64,000 bases of DNA. Source: Candidatus Latescibacterota bacterium. GTDB taxonomy: Bacteria > Latescibacterota > MWCZ01. Location of the stretch: positions 128,813 through 192,812 of the forward strand of contig JAKJDF010000003.1 of assembly GCA_022706085.1 (NCBI GenBank), given 5' to 3'. A program made the translations under genes and the position numbers. The notes below the pieces were generated by a model, which saw only the letters and a list, made by a program, of their open reading frames with translations, searched no databases and was not told the DNA's origin. Positions within the stretch are counted from its first letter, which is position 1. The number at the start of each line of letters is the position of its first letter. Positions 47,014-54,376 of the stretch are shown piece by piece.

Positions 47014-47340
47014 GGGAACTCCCCTTTCGCTGGAAAAGCCACGGACGGCGAACCCGGCTTCGGGAGGCCGCGAAATCCGCAGTTGTGCCCGTATTTCCGA
47101 AATCACCTGCGAGTTCTCCTTCTTACCCCAGAAAATCTATCCCGGCAATATGAAGGGGAACTGAAGCAATGATGAAACTTTGTTCATCTAGCTTTCTGCG
47201 TGACCGGACGCGGGGAGAGGGCCAACGGGCGGTCCAGATTCTTGGGGTGCATGTGCCGCGTACCAGTCGCTTCCAGACTGGATAACGTGCAAATTACGTT
47301 CCGGTGCAAGAACGGTGGACCAAGCAAGCGCGCGAGTAGA
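47014..47340. other. Intergenic region carrying the two-component operon promoter
   Basis: No gene is supported in this 327-bp gap between the FAD-dehydrogenase stop (47341) and the regulator start (47013). It holds the phased repeats described separately (47151-47176), an overlapping inverted repeat GATGAAACTTTGTTCATC (47171-47188), and on the minus strand TAGATT as a candidate -10 just downstream of the repeats. Confidence 0.6.
47151..47188 (-). promoter_or_regulatory. Candidate OmpR-family operator: three TTCA repeats, 11-bp phased
   Basis: Plus-strand TGAA occurs at 47151, 47162 and 47173, spaced exactly 11 and 11 bp; on the minus strand this is TTCAT...TTCAG...TTCAT, the spacing bound by PhoB/OmpR-class dimers. 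First and third units also share TTG five bases on. The last unit overlaps an inverted repeat (47171-47188). It lies 138-163 bp upstream of the regulator start with a TAGATT -10-like box downstream, compatible with class-II activation. Confidence 0.5.
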
Positions 47341-48960
47341 TCAGGAGGGAGGGGCGAAGATCGCCATGAGGTGCTCCGCCGCCCGCATGCCATCCACGGC
47401 GGCGCTGACGATGCCGCCGGCATACCCGGCGCCTTCCCCTGCCGGGAACAGCCCGGTGACGTTTTCTGACTGCCCGTCCTCTCTGCGAAGGATGCGAACG
47501 GGCGAGCTGGTTCGTGTTTCGATCCCAAACGCGACGGCGTCGGGGGTCAACCAGCCGCGAATAGTTTTCGAAAACTCATGCGACGCTTCTCTGACCGCCT
47601 GAACGACAGAGGGCGGAAGCAGGGACGTGAGGTCCACGAGATCAGCGCGCGGGAAAAGACCTTTCGCCAAGCCCTGAACGCGCCGGGGAGGCGATGAGCC
47701 CTGGACGAAAGAAACCAGAGGCATCATCGGCAGGGCATACGTTCCTCCGGTGGATTCAAATGCCGCCACTTCCCAGTGTCGCTGGAAGTCGATGCCCGAC
47801 AGGGGATCCGTTGAGGCGAAGTCCGTGGTCGGGATCTGTGCGACAATCGCTCCATTGGCGAATCTGCCGCCCCGGTTTCTACCGCTCATACCGTTGCAGA
47901 ACAGCCCCCCGGGTTCGGACGCACACGGGATGACCGCGCCGCCGGGGCACACACAGAACGAGAAAACCGATCTCCCGGTGCTCGTCTTCGGGCATCTCAG
48001 CACGTATTCGGCAGGCTGGAGCGACCGGTCTCTCCCTTCGTGTGAAACCGCCCGGCGGCCATATTGCGCCGTGTCAATAATCTCCTGCCGGTGTTGGACG
48101 CGAATCCCCATTGCGAACGGCTTCTGTTCCAACGCAACGCCGCGTGCCCGAAGCGCATGATAGGTATCGCGGGCGCTGTGACCACATGCCAAAATCAGCG
48201 CGTTCGTCGGGACGACCACTTCTGGCGCACAACGCACTCCCAGAACCATCTCCCGGTCAATGAGAATGTCCTCCACCCGGGTTTCAAACAGGATTTCCGT
48301 TTCCAGCGCGCACAACGTGGCGCGCACCTGCTTCAGCACGTAAAAGAGCCTGTCGGTTCCTACGTGCGGACGCGCTTCATAACGAACGGAATCACCCGCT
48401 CCGCAGCGCGCGAAGCGATCAAGAACGTCGTCGCGCCGCCAGTCCTTCGATCTTGAAGTCAGCTTCCCGTCCGAGAATGCCCCGGCGCCGCCCTCGCCGA
48501 ACAAGACGTTCGAATCGGGGTTGAGTCTTCCGTATTTCCAGAAACCGGTCGTATCCGTCCTGCGCGCCTCCACAGGTTTGCCGCGCTCGATCAGAATTGG
48601 TCGGTACCCGTTCTCTGCCAATTTCCAGGCGGCGAACAAACCTGCCGGCCCCGCGCCGACCACCACGGGCCTTTCCACAAGTCTGCGGGTGCCGAATTCG
48701 ACGCGTCGTGCGAGCGTCGAACCCACGACTTTCGCGCCAGAAATCCGTCGGGCCTGCTCCTGTGTCAGCGGGGCTTCGACTTCAATGGTGTACACATACC
48801 GCAGGCGTGAGGAGTGCCGGGCGTCGAGAGCACGGCGACGTACTCGCAAGTGCCCGAGTTCGGCCGCCGGAACACCGAGTCTGGCAGCGCAAAGGGCGCG
48901 CAAGACGTCTTCCGATTCGCCGAACGGCACGCTGATGTCAGAAAGGCTGAGGACCAGCAA
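47341..48960 (-). CDS. FAD-dependent dehydrogenase (COG2509 type)
   Basis: A 539-aa FAD protein of the uncharacterised dehydrogenase group related to COG2509. After about 95 residues of N-terminal domain comes the dinucleotide-binding VVVGAGPAGLFAAWKLAENGY, then LFGEGGAGAFSDGKL, and a C-terminal flavin loop GLFPAGEGAGYAGGIVSAAVDG. Function in the family is unknown. TTG 48960 is the only start in reach and overlaps the upstream hypothetical by 23 bp; its ribosome-binding site is weak. Confidence 0.88.
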   Translation of the reverse strand: MLVLSLSDISVPFGESEDVLRALCAARLGVPAAELGHLRVRRRALDARHSSRLRYVYTIEVEAPLTQEQARRISGAKVVGSTLARRVEFGTRRLVERPVVVGAGPAGLFAAWKLAENGYRPILIERGKPVEARRTDTTGFWKYGRLNPDSNVLFGEGGAGAFSDGKLTSRSKDWRRDDVLDRFARCGAGDSVRYEARPHVGTDRLFYVLKQVRATLCALETEILFETRVEDILIDREMVLGVRCAPEVVVPTNALILACGHSARDTYHALRARGVALEQKPFAMGIRVQHRQEIIDTAQYGRRAVSHEGRDRSLQPAEYVLRCPKTSTGRSVFSFCVCPGGAVIPCASEPGGLFCNGMSGRNRGGRFANGAIVAQIPTTDFASTDPLSGIDFQRHWEVAAFESTGGTYALPMMPLVSFVQGSSPPRRVQGLAKGLFPRADLVDLTSLLPPSVVQAVREASHEFSKTIRGWLTPDAVAFGIETRTSSPVRILRREDGQSENVTGLFPAGEGAGYAGGIVSAAVDGMRAAEHLMAIFAPPS

Positions 48961-49501
48961 GGGATTGACCGGGGTTGGAGGTGAGTTCCGCTCGGCCGGA
49001 CGACGTGATGCCGATAATGTCTACGGGACCGCCCATCTGCTTCTGGACGGCGGTGAGGTCCCGCGCTTCCGCCCAGGGCATGCGAGCGCGGATCTCGCTT
49101 TCAATTCCTGCGACAGAGCGTTTCGAGATGTCTGTATCGCCCTTCCATGCCGGATGGTTTTGCAGCGCCCGGATGACCTCCGCGTGGTGCCGGCGGAAGC
49201 CCTCGGGAAAATGTTCTTCTCTCCCTACGTCGATAAAGCCTTTGCGGAAAAGGGACCGCACTGCACGCCTCACCTGTTTGAGAGCTTCCTCCCATGCGGA
49301 GGCCTGGGAGGGCGTCAGCAATTTCCGATCGAACCATTGTCCCCGGAGATGATTCGGAAGGCCAGCCAAATCACTCGTGATATCGACGAGAGGGACCATG
49401 TCTTCGACGCAACCGGCAAGAAGCAGAAGGACCCTCCTTTCGATGGGGTCCAGCTGCCGGCGGGATTCTTCTCCCACGTCGGAATGCTCGTGCCCGGTCA
49501 T
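48938..49501 (-). CDS. Hypothetical protein with possible winged-helix segment
   Basis: A protein of about 187 aa, not recognised. Residues include RRVLLLLAG...ITSDLAGLPNHLRGQWF and WEEALKQVRRAVRSLFRKGFIDVGREE, a pattern compatible with a winged-helix DNA-binding module. The C-terminal part is unremarkable. It lies between a BNR sialidase-like gene (stop 49521) and the FAD dehydrogenase, overlapping the latter by 23 bp. ATG 49501 and GTG 49510 are both possible; no strong ribosome-binding site. Coding is supported by composition and the absence of a better frame. Confidence 0.6.
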   Translation of the reverse strand: MTGHEHSDVGEESRRQLDPIERRVLLLLAGCVEDMVPLVDITSDLAGLPNHLRGQWFDRKLLTPSQASAWEEALKQVRRAVRSLFRKGFIDVGREEHFPEGFRRHHAEVIRALQNHPAWKGDTDISKRSVAGIESEIRARMPWAEARDLTAVQKQMGGPVDIIGITSSGRAELTSNPGQSLAGPQPF

Positions 49502-49520
49502 ACCGCACACAGGTTGCTCT

Positions 49521-50555
49521 TTACGATGCTGGCCGCGGAAAGGTGCCGGCGCGGATCAGGCTGATTTCCGCGGGTGTGAACGCGCCATAACGGATTCCTT
49601 TGCGGTTCCAGGTGTACGTGACGTGAACAAGGCTGTCGCCTGACTGGATTATCGCGGGGTATGAGAACTCCGCACCGCCGGCTTCCATTTCCCACGGTGG
49701 GGACCACGTGTCCCCACCGTCTTCAGATATCGCAAGGTGAATTTCATGTCTGCCGCCGAGGAGGGGGGTGTTCGGGAGCATGTTATCGGTTGCAGCCGGC
49801 AGGCGAGGTGAGGGGTCAGTGTGGTTGTAGGCAAGAACCACTCTCCCGTCAGCCAGTTTGACCGCGTCGATTCCGCTGTTTGGATTTGGGAGGGTTGAAG
49901 GCCGCGCCGGCGTCCAGGTTTCGCCGCTGTCAAAGGAATCCGATACGCACACACGGCCGATTTCCTTCCGGGACCTGAGCAAGGCGCGTATGTGGCCCGG
50001 CGTCACCTCCCAGAGCGTAGGCTGGATGACTCCCCAGGGGTTATCCGGGTGGGCGAGGGGGCCGCGCACTTTCCAGGTATCAGAATCGGGGTCGTGAAGG
50101 TACACCCACCCCGTCCACGCGCGATAGCTTTCCGCGGAACTCGGGAACGCGATCATGCCATTGTGAAGCCTGATGCCCTTGTTCTTGATCGGGCCGAACA
50201 GGCCTGCCGGCAGAATCTCCGGTGCGGACCACGTATACCCTCCGTCCTCGGATCTGGTCCGAAAGCCGCTCCACTTTTCCACTTCTTTCCCGGCCTTGAA
50301 GTACACCCAAATCGTTGACCCGTGTCGGAAGAAGACGGGGTTGAAACACGGCACGCCCGGCTCGTCGGCGATCACAGAAGCCGGCGACCATCCTGAACTC
50401 GTTCGTCGAGACATCCAGATCGCGGTGTCGGGCGATCCTTCCGGTGCACCGCCGAACCACGCGCAGAGGAGATCCCCCCCAGGGCTTTCGACGAGTGTCG
50501 ATGCGTGAGCCTCGCCGACGATCGTATCCGGGTTGACGACCATCTCCCATTTCAT
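49521..50555 (-). CDS. BNR-repeat exo-sialidase-like protein (BNR_2 type)
   Basis: A 344-aa beta-propeller of the BNR_2/COG4692 sialidase-like group. Asp boxes: SEDGGYTWSAP, SFDSGETWTPA, SEDGGDTWSPP. The opening HASTLVESPGGDLLCAWFGGAPEGSPDTAIW is characteristic of this group. No signal peptide, so probably cytoplasmic. Distinct from the other BNR gene at 23049. Likely acts on a glycan-derived substrate; exact activity not assigned. Confidence 0.85.
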   Translation of the reverse strand: MKWEMVVNPDTIVGEAHASTLVESPGGDLLCAWFGGAPEGSPDTAIWMSRRTSSGWSPASVIADEPGVPCFNPVFFRHGSTIWVYFKAGKEVEKWSGFRTRSEDGGYTWSAPEILPAGLFGPIKNKGIRLHNGMIAFPSSAESYRAWTGWVYLHDPDSDTWKVRGPLAHPDNPWGVIQPTLWEVTPGHIRALLRSRKEIGRVCVSDSFDSGETWTPARPSTLPNPNSGIDAVKLADGRVVLAYNHTDPSPRLPAATDNMLPNTPLLGGRHEIHLAISEDGGDTWSPPWEMEAGGAEFSYPAIIQSGDSLVHVTYTWNRKGIRYGAFTPAEISLIRAGTFPRPAS

Positions 50556-50596
50556 GCAATGCCTTTCTCTCTGAGGAACCCGCGAGGTGTGCGACG

Positions 50597-51661
50597 CTAT
50601 GAAATACTGACACCAAGCAGGCGCCCGATCGCGAACGTAATGGCTGCCGCTGCCGATCCGATCAGCGCCATCCTGAGGGCGCTCCAGAGCATGTTGCGCC
50701 CGGTGAAGAGGCTCATCACAGCCCCAACCAGGAGAAGCGCAACCTCGGTTACCACGACAGTGAGCGAAAGCGTCGCTGGTGCCCGGGTGACGAGATACGG
50801 CATCAGCGGAATGAGCGCACCCACCGCGAACGCGGCGAAGGAGGCGGAGGCGGCTGCAACCGGTGATGACAATCCCGCCGGATCGAGCCCGAGTTCCTCT
50901 CTGGCCAACGTATCGAGCCCGTTGACGGGATCGTTCACGATTCTTGTCGCGACGGCCACGGCCTGATCCCTAGGCAACCCCTTCGTTTCGTAGACCATGG
51001 CGAGTTCCTCGATTTCCTCCTCGGGAAAGACCGCCATTTCCGCTTTTTCCAGGGCAATCTGGTGTTCGTAGAGCTCCTTTTGCGTGGCGACGGAAATGTA
51101 CTCCCCTGCGGCCATCGAAAAACCTCCGGCGATAAGACCGGCGACTCCGGCAAGCAGGACCACTTCGGGCTGATCCGCCGCTCCCCCTGCTACTCCGATT
51201 ATGAGGCTGGCATTGGAGACGAGTCCGTCGTTCATACCAAACACGGCTGCGCGCAAAGCGCCGCCTCCCTGTGCGGCGCGGTGCCATTTCTCGCCTGCGG
51301 TGGAGGGGGAGGCGAGCGCCTCCTCCACCGTGGCGGCAGCCGCACCTCTGGTGCTGTAAATAGAAAGGCCGCGGACCTTCATCCCCGCGAGCACGGGAAG
51401 CATACGACGTGGCCCCAACCGAAACAGCAACCAACGCACGACCCGCGCGCGAAGCGAGGGCCGGAACGCGGGTACGGCGGCGCCCATTGAACGGAGCTGT
51501 TCCGCCCAGATCTCCGACTGGGCCTCGGAAGCCTTCCGGAGTTTGGCGAACATGGCTGCTGCGGCCCCCGTTTCGACGGATTCCATCGCTCCGTACAGAT
51601 AAGCCGACGCGCGTTCTTCCTCGAAGCTCATGCGTACCACGTCGATTTTCTGGTCAGGCAT
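50597..51661 (-). CDS. Ferritin-like/VIT1 fusion metal transporter
   Basis: A 354-aa protein. Residues about 8-60 are ferritin/rubrerythrin-like with metal-ligand glutamates (SFEEERASAYLYGAMESVETG). Residues about 145-354 are the VIT1/CCC1 Fe/Mn transporter: AVFGMNDGLVSNASLIIGVAGG, then GGFSMAAGEYISVATQKELYEHQ and three more membrane helices. AAAGGAGG precedes ATG 51661. Predicted to export or store Fe2+/Mn2+ across a membrane, MbfA-like. Adjacent thiL is not functionally related. Confidence 0.9.
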   Translation of the reverse strand: MPDQKIDVVRMSFEEERASAYLYGAMESVETGAAAAMFAKLRKASEAQSEIWAEQLRSMGAAVPAFRPSLRARVVRWLLFRLGPRRMLPVLAGMKVRGLSIYSTRGAAAATVEEALASPSTAGEKWHRAAQGGGALRAAVFGMNDGLVSNASLIIGVAGGAADQPEVVLLAGVAGLIAGGFSMAAGEYISVATQKELYEHQIALEKAEMAVFPEEEIEELAMVYETKGLPRDQAVAVATRIVNDPVNGLDTLAREELGLDPAGLSSPVAAASASFAAFAVGALIPLMPYLVTRAPATLSLTVVVTEVALLLVGAVMSLFTGRNMLWSALRMALIGSAAAAITFAIGRLLGVSIS

Positions 51662-51672
51662 GGAGACCTCCT

Positions 51673-52668
51673 TTACTGCCGCGCCAAATGATCAAAACCT
51701 CCCGCCAGTTCCGAAACGGCACCGTTCGCCCAGCGGATTTCGACGCGGTTCCCTCGGCAAAATGATCCGACAGTGGTGACCGGTGTCCGGGGAAATGTGC
51801 CGCGGAAACGACCGGTGATTTCACCGGCAGCCGATGCATCCACTGCCGCGAAAAGTGCGTAATCCTCACCGGCGCGTAGAAGATAGCGGTCGAGCTCCCG
51901 TCCCGTGCAACGCGAAAATTCCGCCAGTTCATCTGACACCGGCAGGGAAGCATAATCAATACGCACACCCACCCCGCTCGCCTCGCAGATGTGACGCGCG
52001 TCCGAAGCAAGGCCGTCGGAGATGTCAATTAAAGCATGGACGTTGTTACCTGAATGGGTGGCGAGCCACCTCCCCTCGTCAACCAAGGGCTCAGGGCGGA
52101 AGTGCCGTTCGAGCAAAACTGCTTCGGACGGAGAGTGTGCTCCGCGTGTGATATCCAGTCCGGCGCCGGAATCACCTATCCTGCCGAAAAGCATCGCCAC
52201 GTCGCCGGGCCGCGCGCCACTCCGGAGGAGAATCTCCGATCTGGACGCAACTCCGAGGAGCGTGATGCTGACCATGAAGTCGGTCCTTGAGGACGACAGG
52301 TCGCCTCCGATCACTCCAACGTCGTAGCGGCTCGCGAGATGCGATAACCCGTAGTACAGTTCCGTCATCTCTTCTCGGCCATAGCGTTCGGGTATGCAGA
52401 GCGTGACAAGGGCATGCCGCGGGGTGGCACCCATCGCCGCAATATCGCTGAGATTGACGGCGAGCGCTTTGTGCCCGAGACTTTCGAATGAAAACCCCGG
52501 CCCGGCGACGAAATCCACCCCTTCGATGAGGGCATCAGTGGTGAGAACCTGTACCGTTTCGCCGTCAGCGCAAAGCACCGCGCAATCGTCGCCAACTCCG
52601 ACTACGACGTCCGTGCCACAGGGAGGGAGAGTGCCGAACAGCGTTTTGAGCAGATCTGCTTCCGTCAT
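51673..52668 (-). CDS. thiL: Thiamine-monophosphate kinase
   Basis: A PurM-fold kinase of about 331 aa converting thiamine-phosphate to thiamine-diphosphate. Motifs: GVGDDCAVL (ATP/Mg loop), NLSDIAAMGATPRHAL, VIGGDLSSSRTDF and LIDISDGLASDARHICEASGVG, all hallmarks of ThiL. ATG 52668 begins MTEADLLKTLFG, matching family starts; a longer frame continues into lysA but would overlap it. It begins 31 bp after the lysA stop on the same strand. Confidence 0.94.
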   Translation of the reverse strand: MTEADLLKTLFGTLPPCGTDVVVGVGDDCAVLCADGETVQVLTTDALIEGVDFVAGPGFSFESLGHKALAVNLSDIAAMGATPRHALVTLCIPERYGREEMTELYYGLSHLASRYDVGVIGGDLSSSRTDFMVSITLLGVASRSEILLRSGARPGDVAMLFGRIGDSGAGLDITRGAHSPSEAVLLERHFRPEPLVDEGRWLATHSGNNVHALIDISDGLASDARHICEASGVGVRIDYASLPVSDELAEFSRCTGRELDRYLLRAGEDYALFAAVDASAAGEITGRFRGTFPRTPVTTVGSFCRGNRVEIRWANGAVSELAGGFDHLARQ

Positions 52669-52699
52669 GTCCACGGCGTTCACGGTATGGCTCTTGGCG

Positions 52700-53950
52700 T
52701 CAGAGGGTGAAAAAGCGTTCGCCACGAACCAGGTCCTCGCAGGTTTCCCTGTCACGGACTACCTGCCAGGTATCGCCTTTCACCATGACTTCCGCCGCGC
52801 GCCGGCGGGAGTTATATGTCGACGACATTGCAAACCCGTATGCGCCGGCACTCATGACCGCCAGAATATCCCCCTGCTCCGGTCGCGGGATCGAGCGATT
52901 TCGGGCCAGGAAATCTCCGGATTCGCACACGGGGCCGACCACGTCGGCCACGAAAGGCTCGGTTCCGCGTTGAACCACCGGTTGAATGCGGTGGAATGAA
53001 TCGTAGAAACTCGGGCGGATGAGGTCGTTCATCGCGGCGTCGACCACGACGAAATTCTTGTCTTCGTTTCGCTTCAGATACAGGACCTTCGTAAGAAGCA
53101 CCGCAGCGTTCCCGACGATAGACCTTCCCGGTTCCGTGATAATGCCGAGCCCCGCGTCGTTCAGAACATCACCAACCGCGGTTGCCCATTCTTTGGGAGT
53201 CGGGGGATCCTCGACGTCGTATGTGATGCCGAGTCCGCCTCCGATGTCGATCCATTTGAGGTCGATGCCTTGAGCACGGATATGACCAACGAGGTCCACG
53301 AGACGCTTCGCGGCGTCCACGAAAGGCTGCACGCTCATAATCGGCGATCCGATGTGCGCATCAATCCCGATGACCTCGAGCCACTCAAGTTCAGATGCCC
53401 GTCGGTATGTTTCGACCGCTCTGCTGTGGGGCACGCCGAATTTCGCTGTTTTCAGCCCTGTGGCGGTTTTTGGATGGGTTTTGGGATCGATTTCGGGATT
53501 AATGCGTAACGAGATTCTTGCGCGACGGTGCTCCCGCTGCGCGACACGATTAAGCTCGACGAGTTCGGCCTCCGATTCCACATTGAAGCAGAAAATGCCG
53601 GCGCGGAGCGCCGCACGCATCTCCTCGTTGGTTTTGCCGACCCCGCTGTAGACGATTTTGTCGGGCGGAAACCCTGCCAGTAAGGCTCGGTAGAGCTCAC
53701 CACCGGAAACGATATCAGCACCCAGCCCCATTTGCGCAAAAAGACGCAAAATGGCGATGTTGGAACATGCCTTGACGGAGTAGCAGGTGAGGTGCTCACG
53801 TTCTCCCCATGCGGCGTCCAGAACATGCGCGTGCTGAAGGAGGGTTCGGTGGCTGTACACATAGCACGGTGTGCCGACGGATTCTGCGATATCCCGCAGG
53901 TCGACTTCCTCGCCGCGGAGAACTTCATTTGCGTAGGAGAAGTAATGCAT
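52700..53950 (-). CDS. lysA: Diaminopimelate decarboxylase
   Basis: A 416-aa fold-type III PLP enzyme making lysine from meso-diaminopimelate. PLP Lys60 in LTCYSVKACSN, HIGSPIM (normally HIGSQI), GGGLGITY, EPGRSIVG and the catalytic VVGPVCESGDFLARNR. The conserved order in a peptidoglycan-bearing diderm fits DAP-type cell wall. It is divergent from the small hypothetical at 54046; the short intergenic holds both start regions. Confidence 0.96.
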   Translation of the reverse strand: MHYFSYANEVLRGEEVDLRDIAESVGTPCYVYSHRTLLQHAHVLDAAWGEREHLTCYSVKACSNIAILRLFAQMGLGADIVSGGELYRALLAGFPPDKIVYSGVGKTNEEMRAALRAGIFCFNVESEAELVELNRVAQREHRRARISLRINPEIDPKTHPKTATGLKTAKFGVPHSRAVETYRRASELEWLEVIGIDAHIGSPIMSVQPFVDAAKRLVDLVGHIRAQGIDLKWIDIGGGLGITYDVEDPPTPKEWATAVGDVLNDAGLGIITEPGRSIVGNAAVLLTKVLYLKRNEDKNFVVVDAAMNDLIRPSFYDSFHRIQPVVQRGTEPFVADVVGPVCESGDFLARNRSIPRPEQGDILAVMSAGAYGFAMSSTYNSRRRAAEVMVKGDTWQVVRDRETCEDLVRGERFFTL

Positions 53951-54045
53951 GGAATTGCCGGTCCTCTCGAGCAGTTAGGGGGAAGACTGAACGTACGAGC
54001 GAGAAGCGGTGTTGAATCAGACAATGTTGAAGGTAGACAAAGCGG

Positions 54046-54309
54046 GTGGACGGTCAAGTGGAACAGTTCGGATTTCGCGGAAGAAGCGGGCGGTCTTTCG
54101 ATGCGCGGATGTCGTATCGTCAGTTCGCCGAAATGGCAGAGCTGCATCGTCGTCTTGTCGGGCAGGTGGACCAGCGGGTAGGCAGGGAGAAGGCTATCCT
54201 GCGCAAGTACATCGCGGCGATTGACGTCGCACTTCGGAATCACCCTGATGCGAACGAATTTTTTGCCCGGTGGCGCAAGGAATCGGGAATGAGCGACCGT
54301 GAGGCCTGA
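54046..54309 (+). CDS. Small hypothetical protein
   Basis: An 87-aa frame, helical: MSYRQFAEMAELHRRLVGQVDQRVGREKAIL...FFARWRKESGMSD, with coiled-coil periodicity. Not recognised. GTG 54046 or ATG 54109 could be the start; neither has a strong ribosome-binding site. It is divergent from lysA and convergent with the 1085-aa protein. Confidence 0.5.
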   Translation: MDGQVEQFGFRGRSGRSFDARMSYRQFAEMAELHRRLVGQVDQRVGREKAILRKYIAAIDVALRNHPDANEFFARWRKESGMSDREA

Positions 54310-54376
54310 CCGCTCCAGCTTTCGCGAAAAGACCGCTGCTGTGGAACACTTGTGCGGTTTGGGAAAAACGACTCCA

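Noticed and set aside
48521-49564. A 347-codon plus-strand frame opposite the FAD dehydrogenase and hypothetical gene
   Set aside because: The FAD dinucleotide motifs are on the minus strand; the plus frame is Arg/Pro/Ser-rich.
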